Part shown: in pieces, positions 52,096 to 60,736 of the stretch
How the letters are laid out: each line of letters starts with the position of its first letter
How positions within the stretch are numbered: position 1 is the first letter of the stretch
NCBI RefSeq assembly: GCF_001741865.1
Contig: NZ_CP017147.1
Location: 2,099,001-2,163,000, forward strand
Direction: 5' to 3'
DNA from: Bosea vaviloviae
Lineage (GTDB): Bacteria > Pseudomonadota > Alphaproteobacteria > Rhizobiales > Beijerinckiaceae
DNA length: 64,000 nt
Notes under the pieces: generated by a model
What the model saw: the letters and a program-made list of their open reading frames with translations, nothing else
Databases searched by the model: none
What the model was told of the DNA's origin: nothing
Translations under genes and position numbers: made by a program

Positions 52096-53707
52096 GACGA
52101 TCACCACCGGCGCGGACCTGATCGCCCGAGGCCTCGCGCGGGCCGGCATTCGCCATGCCTTCGGCATTCCCGGCGGCGAGGTCCTGGCGCTGGTCGAGGC
52201 CTTCAGTGCGGCCGGCATCGAGCCTGTTCTGGTCAAGCATGAGAACGCGGCCGGCTTCATGGCCGAAGGCGTCTGGCATGCGACGGGCGCGCCGGGTCTG
52301 TTCTACGCGACGCTCGGTCCCGGCGTGGCCAACGCGGCCAATGTCGTCGCCAATGCCTTGCAGGACCGCGTACCTCTGATCTTCATCACCGGCTGCGTCG
52401 ATGCGGCCGAGGCCGAGAGCTACACCCATCAGGTCTTCGACCATCAGGCGCTGCTGCGCCCGATCGTCAAGGCGAGCTTCCGCGCCACTGCCGAGACCGC
52501 CGCCCTCGTCGTCGAGAAGGCGCTCGCCATCGCGCTGTCGGGCCGGCCCGGCCCGGTCCATATCGATGTGCCGATCAGCGTGGCGGAAGGCGCTGCCAAG
52601 GCGTCCATGCGTCCGCCGGCTCCGCTGCCCCTGCCGGTGCGGCCGGCCGAGGGGCACGGCCTGGAGGCGGCTCGCGGCGCTTTGGCGAATGCCGAGCGCC
52701 CATTGATCATCGCCGGTCTCGATGTCGTCAACCAGGGCGCGGCCGATGTGGTCGCCGATTTCGCGCGCGACCGCGACATCCCCGTCATCACCACCTACAA
52801 GGCCAAGGGCGTGCTGCCCGAGAGCGATCCGCTCTCGCTTGGCGGAGCGGGGCTCTCGCCCAAGGCGGACAAGCTGCTGCTGCCGCTGGTCAAGGCTGCG
52901 GATATGATCGTGCTCGCTGGCTATGATCCAATCGAGATGCGCCTCAACTGGCGCGATCCCTTCTCTCCTGGAACGCAGATCATCGACATCGTCGCCGAGG
53001 CGATGCCCCATGGCGTGCATCGCAGCGACCATCTCATCGTCGGCGACATCGCGGCCAGCCTGTCGGGGTTGAGCGTCGCGCCGGCCAAGGCGCATGTCTG
53101 GCCGGGCGGCGAGCCCACAGTGGCGCGCGAGGCGCTGCGCGACAGCTTCGCCTCCTCGGCCGCCTGGGGGCCCGATGTCATCTTCGAGACGGTGCGCGCC
53201 GCGACGCCCGCAGACACCGTCATCAGCATCGATTCCGGCGCCCATCGCATCCTGCTCTCGCAGATCTGGCAGACCGACATCCCGCATGCGATCCTGCAAT
53301 CGACCGGGCTTTGCACCATGGGCTGCGCCGTGCCGCTGGCGCTCGGCTACAAGCTCGCCAGGCCCGCGACGCCGGTTGTCGCCTTCGTCGGCGATGCCGG
53401 GCTGGAGATGGGCCTGGGCGAGCTCGCGACCGCGCGCGAACTGGGCTTGCCCATCGTCATCGTCGTCCTGGTCGATGAGAGCCTCGCCTTGATCGAGATG
53501 AAGCAGCGCTCCAGTCAACGACCCAATGCGGCGGTGGATTTCTCCGGCAGCGATTTCCCGGCCGTGGCGCAGGCGCTCGGCGGCGTCGGTCGCTGGGTCG
53601 ACGATGCCGGCACGCTCGCGGGGGAAGTCGAAGCCGCGCTGGGCCGTTCTGTATTCACCGTGCTGGCCTGCCGCATCGCGCGGCGCGCCTATGACGGGAA
53701 GATCTGA
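52067..53707 (+). CDS. TPP-dependent acetolactate-synthase-like enzyme
   Basis: A 546-residue thiamine-diphosphate enzyme. The N-terminal domain has AGIRHAFGIPGGEVLALVEA and the activating Glu59 in VLVKHENAAGFMAEG. The middle domain has ANAERPLIIAGLDVVNQGAA. The C-terminal TPP motif is AFVGDAGLEMGLGELATA, in which the usual Asn position is not in the standard spacing. It resembles acetolactate-synthase-like and sulfopyruvate/phosphonopyruvate-decarboxylase relatives and differs clearly from the enzyme at 43033. No regulatory subunit is nearby. The substrate is unknown. The duplicated start may slightly alter its N-terminus. Confidence 0.88.
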   Translation: MPSSDMPSSETITTGADLIARGLARAGIRHAFGIPGGEVLALVEAFSAAGIEPVLVKHENAAGFMAEGVWHATGAPGLFYATLGPGVANAANVVANALQDRVPLIFITGCVDAAEAESYTHQVFDHQALLRPIVKASFRATAETAALVVEKALAIALSGRPGPVHIDVPISVAEGAAKASMRPPAPLPLPVRPAEGHGLEAARGALANAERPLIIAGLDVVNQGAADVVADFARDRDIPVITTYKAKGVLPESDPLSLGGAGLSPKADKLLLPLVKAADMIVLAGYDPIEMRLNWRDPFSPGTQIIDIVAEAMPHGVHRSDHLIVGDIAASLSGLSVAPAKAHVWPGGEPTVAREALRDSFASSAAWGPDVIFETVRAATPADTVISIDSGAHRILLSQIWQTDIPHAILQSTGLCTMGCAVPLALGYKLARPATPVVAFVGDAGLEMGLGELATARELGLPIVIVVLVDESLALIEMKQRSSQRPNAAVDFSGSDFPAVAQALGGVGRWVDDAGTLAGEVEAALGRSVFTVLACRIARRAYDGKI

Positions 53708-53833
53708 GGCGACGGACAGGCCGCTCGGCGGGAGCTGCAAGAGGGGCGGGCGATCTTCGCTTGAAGTCGTCTGCCAACTCGGCAGGATGATGGCCGCCCG
53801 CTTTCGTCGCGGGCGCTTGCGGAGGCTTCAGCC

Positions 53834-55495
53834 GTGCTTCGTTTCCTGGGAGTTTTCTGGCTCGGATTCGTCTTGACCGCCGCGGCGCTGGCGCAGGAGG
53901 CGCCGGCGAGGGGCGAACTTCAGCAGGCGCCGGCATTGCTTGCGCGCTATGCCGATGTGCCGGTGACATTGCGCTCGCCTTTCTTTGCGGAGGGGCGCGC
54001 CGGCAGCTATGATCCGGGGCGGGAGGCTGCCGGCTTCACCACCCAGGCCGAGATGGAAGCCTTCATCGCGGCTTTGGGCAACGCCGCCAATCTCGGCATC
54101 GGCTCGCTTGGGCGCTCGCTCGAAGGCCGCAACATCCCCTATCTCCTGTTCACGGCCGAGGGCGCCCGCAGCCTGGAGGAGGCGGCCAGGAATCAGCCCG
54201 TCGACCGACCGGTCGTCTGGCTGATCGGCCAGCATCACGGCAATGAACCCGCCGGCGGCGAGGCGATGCTGGCGCTGGCGAAGGATCTCGCCTCGGGCGG
54301 CGAGCTCGCCGAGCTGACGCGGGCGCTGACCATTGTCATCGTGCCGCGCTCCAATCCCGACGGCGCCGCGGCCTTCACGCGCGACACCGCCGCCAAGGCC
54401 GACCCGAACCGCGATCACCTGCTCCTGACCCTGCCCGAAACCCGCGTCCTGCAGATGGCGGCTGCGACGCTGCCGCCGGACCTGGTCATCGACGCGCATG
54501 AGTTCACGGTCGGCGGCCGCTGGCTCGCCAAGTTCGAGGCGCTGCATGCGACGGACTTCGTCTATATGCGCGCGACGCATCCGCTGGTGCCGGCGCGCGC
54601 CACGGTGCTGGCCGACCAGCTCTTCCTGCCCGCGATCGAGGCCGCGGCCGCAAGCGCCGGCCTGACCGCCTATGTCTATCAGACCTCTCCGAACGCCAGG
54701 CCGGAGGACAAGACCGTCGCGACCGGCGGCAATGCGGCGGGCATCGCGCGCAACGCCTTCGGGCTGATGGGCGCGGTCTCGATCCTGCTGGAGACGCGCG
54801 GCGTCGGCATCGGCGCGCAAGGCTTCCAGCGCCGCGTTGCCACTCATTACCTCGCCGCCATCGGCGCCCTGCGGGCAGCGGCGGCCGATCCTGCCCGGCT
54901 GCGGCGTGCCGTCGCCGAGGGGCGCCAGGAGGCGGCGCGCTCGCATGCGGACCTCGTCGTCGCGCATCGCGTCCCGGTGGTCCAGGGCTTCGTGCCGCTG
55001 GTCGACCCCGTCACGGCGGCGCCGCGCCCGACCGCGGTGCCTTTCATCGATGCCCGCCATATCGAACCGACCGTGGTGCGCCCGCGGCCGGCCGGCTACT
55101 GGCTGGCGGATGGCGAAGCGACGGCGCCGGTGCGCGAGGCGCTGGCGCGGCGCGGCATCCGCTCTTGCATCCTGACCGCGCCCGCGACGGTGTCGGGCGC
55201 GGAAGCCTTCATCGTGACGGCGCGCCGGCAGGTCGACCGCCGCGCCATCAATCCGGAAGGTGGCGTCTCGACGAAGAGCGAACGCGACGCTGCGCCCGTC
55301 ACCCTCCCTGCCGGTTCGAGCTATGTCCCGGTCGAGCAGCCGCTGGTCGGTCTCGTCGTCGCCTCGCTCGACCCTGACGCCGCCGGTGGCTTCGTCAGCG
55401 CCGGCCTGTTCCCCGGCGAGGTCGGCGCCCGCCTGCCATTGCTGCGCTTGCCTGCCGGCGCGGGCGCGATCGACTGCCCCACCAAGGCCAACTGA
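53834..55495 (+). CDS. Secreted M14-family metallocarboxypeptidase
   Basis: A 553-residue exported zinc peptidase. The signal peptide ends near Ala20 (FWLGFVLTAAALA, Q). The zinc motif HxxE is His135/Glu138 in GQHHGNEPAGGEA; the third ligand His222 is in VIDAHEF; the catalytic Glu is in ILLETRG. The C-terminal about 200 residues form an extra beta-rich region (YWLADGEATAPVREALARRG, GAEAFIVTARRQVD) seen in some bacterial M14 proteins. GTG 53834 follows GGAGG. It may trim peptides or peptidoglycan stems in the periplasm. It stands alone between the TPP enzyme and lysE-type genes. Confidence 0.9.
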   Translation: MLRFLGVFWLGFVLTAAALAQEAPARGELQQAPALLARYADVPVTLRSPFFAEGRAGSYDPGREAAGFTTQAEMEAFIAALGNAANLGIGSLGRSLEGRNIPYLLFTAEGARSLEEAARNQPVDRPVVWLIGQHHGNEPAGGEAMLALAKDLASGGELAELTRALTIVIVPRSNPDGAAAFTRDTAAKADPNRDHLLLTLPETRVLQMAAATLPPDLVIDAHEFTVGGRWLAKFEALHATDFVYMRATHPLVPARATVLADQLFLPAIEAAAASAGLTAYVYQTSPNARPEDKTVATGGNAAGIARNAFGLMGAVSILLETRGVGIGAQGFQRRVATHYLAAIGALRAAAADPARLRRAVAEGRQEAARSHADLVVAHRVPVVQGFVPLVDPVTAAPRPTAVPFIDARHIEPTVVRPRPAGYWLADGEATAPVREALARRGIRSCILTAPATVSGAEAFIVTARRQVDRRAINPEGGVSTKSERDAAPVTLPAGSSYVPVEQPLVGLVVASLDPDAAGGFVSAGLFPGEVGARLPLLRLPAGAGAIDCPTKAN

Positions 55496-55632
55496 GCGAG
55501 CGTCGATCGTGCCACTCGCGATGATGCGCCGGCGCGACCCACGCTTGCGCGACATGAGAGGCGCGCGTCGCCGGGTGATTGTCGGGGCCGGCAGGATACG
55601 GGCATGGTGTGCGCCATTGCTGGAGCCGTTTC

Positions 55633-56265
55633 ATGCCCGAGATTCACAACCTGCTTGCTTTCGTGCTCCTGGCCTTCGGCATGGTGCTGACGCCCGGCCC
55701 GAACATGATCTACCTGATTTCCCGTTCGATCTCGCAGGGCCCCGGCGCCGGCCTGATCTCGCTCGGTGGCATCGCGCTCGGCTTTCTGTTCTATGTGTTC
55801 TGCGCCGCTTTTGGCATCACCGCCTTCGTCCTGGCGGTACCGTTCGCCTATGACGCGCTTCGGCTCGCGGGCGTCGTCTATCTGCTCTATCTCGCCTGGC
55901 AGTCGCTGAAGCCCGGCGGCCGCTCGCCCTTCCATGTCCGCGAGCTCGCGCCCGACGGTCCGCGCAAGCTCTTCGCGATGGGCTTCCTGACCAGCCTGCT
56001 CAATCCCAAGATCGCGGTGTTCTATCTGGCGCTGCTGCCGCAATTCATCGATCCCGCTGCCGGCAGCGTGCTGGCGCAGTCGATCATGCTCGGCTTCATC
56101 CAGATCGCAGTCAGCCTCAGCGTGAACACGCTGATCACCCTTGCCGCCGGCAGCATCGCGCTGTTCCTGCGGACGCGGCCGTTCTGGTCCCTGGTGCAGC
56201 GCTGGCTGATGGGCACCGTGCTCGCGGGCTTCGCCTTGCGCATGGCGATGGAAGCCCGGCGCTGA
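55633..56265 (+). CDS. LysE/RhtB-family amino acid exporter
   Basis: A 210-residue inner-membrane exporter with about six helices. It begins LLAFVLLAFGMVLTPGPNMI with the family's PGPN motif, then ISRSISQGPGAGLISLGGIA, RLAGVVYLLYLAWQSLKPGG and GFLTSLLNPKIAVFYLALLP. It probably exports an amino acid or homoserine lactone-like metabolite. ATG 55633 has GGAG nine bases upstream; the frame start at 55579 is unlikely. It is followed by a good terminator, so it ends its transcript. Confidence 0.93.
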   Translation: MPEIHNLLAFVLLAFGMVLTPGPNMIYLISRSISQGPGAGLISLGGIALGFLFYVFCAAFGITAFVLAVPFAYDALRLAGVVYLLYLAWQSLKPGGRSPFHVRELAPDGPRKLFAMGFLTSLLNPKIAVFYLALLPQFIDPAAGSVLAQSIMLGFIQIAVSLSVNTLITLAAGSIALFLRTRPFWSLVQRWLMGTVLAGFALRMAMEARR

Positions 56266-56316
56266 GGCCTTGGAGCCACGCATACAGCCCTCATCCTGAG
56301 GAGCGCGAAATCACGA

Positions 56317-56345
56317 ACCCGCCTGTTCCCGCAGGCGGGTGTTTT
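56317..56345 (+). terminator. Rho-independent terminator after the LysE-type gene
   Basis: A perfect 9-bp stem (acccgcctg / caggcgggt) with a 6-base loop, followed by gtttt. It lies 51 nt after the stop codon of the exporter gene. Just upstream ctcatcctgaggagcgcg looks like part of another dispersed repeat family. Confidence 0.85.
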
Positions 56346-56443
56346 CGTCCTGGATCCGTGCTCGCGCCGACCGGTTGACCGCTGCCGCAGGGGGTATGTT
56401 ACCCTATCGCAACGTAAGGCGAGCTTGTGCGGGAGGTTGCAAA

Positions 56444-59215
56444 ATGGCCTGCTCACTGTCGCGGATGGCGTTTCGAGCCTGTCTGATCCCTATCATCGCA
56501 GGCTTCTGGCTGTCGCCGAGCCTGGCCCAGAAGGTCGATGCTGTCGCGGTCTGCAAGGCCGATAAAACCGATGCGGGCATCGCCGCCTGCACTGCCGTCC
56601 TGAAAGGCCGCGGCGACCGCAAGACCAAGGCTTCTGCGCTGTTGAGCCGGGCGCAGAGCTATTGGGCGCTGAAACGCCTGGTCGAGGCCGAGAAGGACTA
56701 TAGCGAGACGATCAAGCTCGCGCCGAACTTCGCAGCGCTCTACCGCGACCGTGGGCAGATCCGCTTCGGCCTCGGCAACGGCACTGGGGCCATGGCGGAT
56801 TTCACGGTCGCGATCGACAAGGAACCGTTCAACGCCGACAACCACGCCAATCGCGGCTATCTCAAGCTGCTGGCATATGATTTCGAGGGCGCACGCGAGG
56901 ATCTGCGCCAAGGCCTGTTCTGGCAGAAGGACCATCCGCGCAGCCACTACATGATGGGGCTGCTGCACTACTCGACCGGTCGGTATCGCGAGGCGGTCGC
57001 CGCGATCGAGCAGGCCCGCACACTGGGCTTCAAGGGCAATGAGGGTTTCATCACCAAGGCGCGCAGCCATTTCTATCTCAATGCCTACGGTCTCGCCGAA
57101 AAGGAAGCCTCGGAAGGCCTGGCGAGTTTCCCAACCGTCTATGACCTGAGCGAGATCCGGGCCCGGGCGCGACTGGCGCAGAACAAGAGTGCCGAGGCAC
57201 TCGCCGATGCCGATACGGTGGTCCTGGCCGCGCCGAAATACGGCCGCGCCTATGCGACGCGCGCGGCGGTCAAGCTCGCCATGAAGGACCTCGACGCCGC
57301 CCGGGCCGACGCCGACAAGGCGATCGAGCTCGATCCCAAGCTGTTCGACGCCAATCAGGTAAAGGCCGAGATCCTGCTGGCGGCCGGCGACAAGGCCGGG
57401 GCGCGGGCGCTCTATGCGCAATCGGCCGCCCGCACAGATGCGAAAATGGCCTATGACAAGACCTCGCGGAACGTTGCGGCGGCCTGGATCATCGAACTCG
57501 ACGCACCGCCTCCGATCATCGTCGCCGAGCTCGACGAAACGGAGTTGAAGGCACGCTGCGAGACGCGCGACGACCCGCTCCGGATGCAGAGCTGCGATCG
57601 CCTCGTCGAGACGGCGCCGACGCCTCAGGCCAAGGCGGACATGCTGATCCTGCGTTCGCGGGCGCGGCCCTATGGCCAACAGATCGCCGATCTCGATCTC
57701 GCCGTGGCAACTATGCCGGATTATCTCGAGGCGGCCCTGGCGCGCGCCAGCGGCCACATCTCATCCTATGGCTATGACGGCAACATCGCTCCGTTCGAGC
57801 GGGCCTGGGTCGATGCCGATAGCGTCGTGCGCCGGGCCGCGCCGGATTCGCAGGAGCTGCGCCGGGCCTTGACGGTGCGTGGCCTCGTCGCGACCTCGCT
57901 TGGTCGCCACGAAGAAGCCCTCGCCGACTGGTCGAAATTGTTGCAGATCGAGCCAGACAGTGCCGTCTGGCTTCAGTCCTACCGAGCGACATCCCTGCTG
58001 ATGCTGGGCCGGCCGTCCGAGGCGCTGGTCGCGGCGCGCGAAGCCGATCGGCTGATGCCGGACGACAAGAAGCGTATATTCGGTAGCCGCGACCTCGTTC
58101 TCCCACTGATCGAGACCGGACAGGTCGATGCGGCTTTGGCCGAGATCGAGGCCTGGAGTGCGCGCAGCCCGGAGCAGTCCCAATCGCAGGACGTGATGCG
58201 CGCCCGCGCGCTTCTGGCGCGCGGAGACGATGCCGCGGCGCTCGACCTGACCAATGCCGTGCTGTCCAGGGGCCGAATCGATATCGGTGCGCAGGCGGTG
58301 CGCGGCATCGCGCAGGCAAGGCTCGGCAATGGGCTCGCCGCCATCTCCGACATCGACGGCGCGCTCGAGGGGGTCAGCAAGGATCGCACGCAGGCGAGCT
58401 ATGAGGGGCTGACGCCTGGCTTCATGTCCGACCTCGCGCTTCATCGCGGATTGGCGCGCCTGCAGCTGCGCCAGGTCAACTTTGCCCGCGTCGATTTCGC
58501 TGAGGCGATCAGGCTGGCGCCTGATCGCGCCCGCCCCTATGCCGAGCGGGCGCGTCTCGCCCTCATGGCGGGCAGCCCGGCGGCGCTGACCGATATCGCC
58601 ATGGCGCTCAGGATCGAGCCCGCCGAACCGCGCTGGCTTGCTCTCGCGGCCCGCATCAACCTGGCGACCGGTGATACGGCCGCCGCCGAGCGCCTCGCAA
58701 CCGAGGCCCTTGCCGCAAAAGCCGCCGATCCCGACCTCGTGCTGCTGCGTGCCAAAGCGCGGCTCGCTCTGGGCAAGTTCGGTCCGGCGGTCGAGGATGC
58801 CGCGGCGCGGCTGGCCGTGGCGCCATCCGACACTGAGGCCTTGCTGGTGCGGATCGAGGCGAGGACAGGGCAGGGCAATCTCAAGGAGGCGCTCGCCGAC
58901 GCCGAAGCGGCGCGGGCCAGCAATGGCGGCGACTCCAGGATTCTGCTCGCATTGGCGGAGTTGAAGGCGCGCAACGGCGACGCGCCTGGTGCGATCGGCG
59001 CCTTCGAGGAGGCCGTGGCCAAACCCGACGCCGCGCTGATTGCCAACAAACGCCTCGGTGACCTCTATGCCGGTATCGCCTCGGATCAGCTTGCCTTGGG
59101 CTATTATGCCAAGGCGCTGGAGCTGCCGGCTTACAAGCCAGAGGATGAAACGCTGAAAACCGCTGCGCGTGCCGCCCGCGACGCGCTGATCCGGAAGATG
59201 GCCGCGCCGAAATAG
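56444..59215 (+). CDS. Large secreted tetratricopeptide-repeat protein
   Basis: A 923-residue exported protein: a signal peptide (ACLIPIIAGFWLSPSLAQ) followed by more than a dozen TPR-type helix pairs over almost the whole length (for example AEKDYSETIKLAPNFAALYR, FTVAIDKEPFNADNHANRGY, ADKAIELDPKLFDANQVKAE, ADWSKLLQIEPDSAVWLQSY). It has two Cys near the start and a pair in ELKARCETRDDPLRMQSCDR. GGGAGG precedes ATG 56444. TPR arrays bind partner proteins; the partner is unknown. It is a single gene flanked by a terminator and a family A repeat. Confidence 0.88.
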   Translation: MACSLSRMAFRACLIPIIAGFWLSPSLAQKVDAVAVCKADKTDAGIAACTAVLKGRGDRKTKASALLSRAQSYWALKRLVEAEKDYSETIKLAPNFAALYRDRGQIRFGLGNGTGAMADFTVAIDKEPFNADNHANRGYLKLLAYDFEGAREDLRQGLFWQKDHPRSHYMMGLLHYSTGRYREAVAAIEQARTLGFKGNEGFITKARSHFYLNAYGLAEKEASEGLASFPTVYDLSEIRARARLAQNKSAEALADADTVVLAAPKYGRAYATRAAVKLAMKDLDAARADADKAIELDPKLFDANQVKAEILLAAGDKAGARALYAQSAARTDAKMAYDKTSRNVAAAWIIELDAPPPIIVAELDETELKARCETRDDPLRMQSCDRLVETAPTPQAKADMLILRSRARPYGQQIADLDLAVATMPDYLEAALARASGHISSYGYDGNIAPFERAWVDADSVVRRAAPDSQELRRALTVRGLVATSLGRHEEALADWSKLLQIEPDSAVWLQSYRATSLLMLGRPSEALVAAREADRLMPDDKKRIFGSRDLVLPLIETGQVDAALAEIEAWSARSPEQSQSQDVMRARALLARGDDAAALDLTNAVLSRGRIDIGAQAVRGIAQARLGNGLAAISDIDGALEGVSKDRTQASYEGLTPGFMSDLALHRGLARLQLRQVNFARVDFAEAIRLAPDRARPYAERARLALMAGSPAALTDIAMALRIEPAEPRWLALAARINLATGDTAAAERLATEALAAKAADPDLVLLRAKARLALGKFGPAVEDAAARLAVAPSDTEALLVRIEARTGQGNLKEALADAEAARASNGGDSRILLALAELKARNGDAPGAIGAFEEAVAKPDAALIANKRLGDLYAGIASDQLALGYYAKALELPAYKPEDETLKTAARAARDALIRKMAAPK

Positions 59216-59221
59216 GGGCCC

Positions 59222-59280
59222 AGAGCATTTTCGAGCGAAGTGGACACCGGTTCGCGTGAAGAAAATGCGATAAAACAAGG
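59222..59280. repeat. Dispersed palindromic repeat, family A, copy 2 (perfect 59-bp match)
   Basis: The reverse complement of this segment is identical over all 59 bases to 16140-16198. It contains the stem gcattttc / gaaaatgc and the aaccggtgtccactt core. It lies just after the TPR gene and 116 bp before the M20 peptidase gene. Confidence 0.95.
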
Positions 59281-59395
59281 AGCAGAGCCTTCTGTTTTCG
59301 CAAGGGGTACGCATCGCGGATGCGCTACCGCCGCGCCGGTTCTTCAGGCTATGCTCGCAGCATGGTCCCGTTGGGAACGATGAGAGCTGCACGCG

Positions 59396-60604
59396 ATGAG
59401 CGATTTGACGCCTGAAGAAGCGAAGGTCACGGCCTGGCTCGCCAGCCGCAAGGAGGCGATGGTCGCGCTGCTGCGCGAGATGGTCGACACCGATTCAGGC
59501 TCCTACGACAAGGCCGGCGTCGATCGGGCAGGGCAGGTGCTGGCGCGCTTCCATGAGGCGAACGGGCTTTCCGTCGAGATCGTGCCGGATGCCCGCTACG
59601 GCGACGCCGTCAAGGCGCGCCTGCCCAACCCCTCGGCCAATGACCAGCGCCCGGTGCTGCTGCTCGGCCATCGCGATACCGTCTTCCCGCAAGGCGAGCC
59701 GACGCGCCGGCCCTTCACCATCAAGGGCGGCCGGGCCTATGGGCCAGGCGTCGCCGATATGAAGGCCGGCCTCGTCATCGAGGCTTTCGTGGCGGCCGCC
59801 TTTGCCGAATGCGGCGGGCTCTCCGCGCCGCTCCTGATGCTGACGACGAGCGACGAGGAGATCGCCTCGCCATCCTCGCGGCCGATCATCGAGGCCGCGG
59901 CTCGCGAGGCGCGCTGCGTCTTCAACGCCGAGCCGAGCCGCCTGCCGGCCGGCACCGAATTCAGCCGCGACCAGAAGCAGTCGATCACCTCGGGCCGTAA
60001 GGGCGGCGTCTTCATGCGCGCCGAATTCACCGGCAAGGCCGCCCATTCCGGCGCGAATTACGACAAGGGCATCTCGGCCATCGTCGATCTCGGCCACAAG
60101 ATCCCCAGGCTCCAGGGCCTCACCGATCTGGAGCGCGGTGTCACCGTCAATGTCGGGTTGATCGGCGGCGGCCAGACCGTCAACACCATCGCGCCCCATG
60201 CCTGGTGCGAGATCGACCTGCGCTATGTCACGGCCGCCCAGCGCGACGAGTTGGTCGGCGCGATCCGGACCATCGTCGAGACGCCGGTGGTGCCGGGTGC
60301 GACCGGAGCCCTGACCATCAAGGGCGAGTTCGTGCCGCTGGAGCGTTCGCCCGAATCGGCCGTCCTGTTCGAGACCTATCGCGATGCGGCGGCGGGTTTC
60401 GGCATCGGCGTCGCCGCCGAGTTCACCGGCGGCTGCGCCGATTCCGGCTTCACCGCGGCGCAGGGCTGCCCGACCCTGTGCAGCGTCGGGCCGATCGGCG
60501 GCCTCGCCCATACGCCCGATGAGTTCCTGGAGGTCGAGAGCATCGTCCCCGCCGCGCAGGTCCTGGCGCTGGCGGTGATGCGGACCGCGGCCAGGATGGA
60601 GTGA
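59396..60604 (+). CDS. M20-family metallopeptidase (glutamate carboxypeptidase-like)
   Basis: A 402-residue dizinc hydrolase similar to carboxypeptidase G2. Zinc ligands and catalytic residues appear in order: His92/Asp94 (LGHRDTV), bridging Asp121 (GPGVADMKAG), catalytic Glu154-Glu155 (SDEEIASP), Glu in FNAEPS, and His in GLAHTPDEF near the end. The dimerisation domain is in the middle (FTGKAAHSGANYDKGISAI). No signal peptide, so cytosolic. It probably releases a C-terminal glutamate or hydrolyses an N-acylamino acid. Stands alone. Confidence 0.92.
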   Translation: MSDLTPEEAKVTAWLASRKEAMVALLREMVDTDSGSYDKAGVDRAGQVLARFHEANGLSVEIVPDARYGDAVKARLPNPSANDQRPVLLLGHRDTVFPQGEPTRRPFTIKGGRAYGPGVADMKAGLVIEAFVAAAFAECGGLSAPLLMLTTSDEEIASPSSRPIIEAAAREARCVFNAEPSRLPAGTEFSRDQKQSITSGRKGGVFMRAEFTGKAAHSGANYDKGISAIVDLGHKIPRLQGLTDLERGVTVNVGLIGGGQTVNTIAPHAWCEIDLRYVTAAQRDELVGAIRTIVETPVVPGATGALTIKGEFVPLERSPESAVLFETYRDAAAGFGIGVAAEFTGGCADSGFTAAQGCPTLCSVGPIGGLAHTPDEFLEVESIVPAAQVLALAVMRTAARME

Positions 60605-60618
60605 GCCCGCGCTATTGC

Positions 60619-60710
60619 CGTCATGGTCGGGCTTGTCCCACCAGCCACGTCTTCGCTGATTGAGGGCTGTGTTCAAGACGTGGATGCTCGGGACAAGCCC
60701 GAGCATGACG
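60619..60710. repeat. Inverted-repeat element, family C, copy 2
   Basis: cgtcatggtcgggcttgtcc near the left end pairs with ggacaagcccgagcatgacg at the right end; an inner ccacgtctt / aagacgtgg pair extends the stem. It lies between the convergent M20 and GH15 genes and resembles 45925-46003 in the tcatggtcgg words. Confidence 0.8.
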
Positions 60711-60736
60711 GGCGCGCTATGCCGAAGAGTGCGCTC

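Noticed and set aside
53828..55555. Long minus-strand frame (575 codons) over the M14 peptidase gene
   Set aside because: Antisense shadow; the plus strand has the signal peptide and zinc motifs.
59371..59395. GGAAC before the M20 peptidase gene as an EcfG promoter
   Set aside because: No CGTT at 16-17 bases downstream; the start codon comes too soon.
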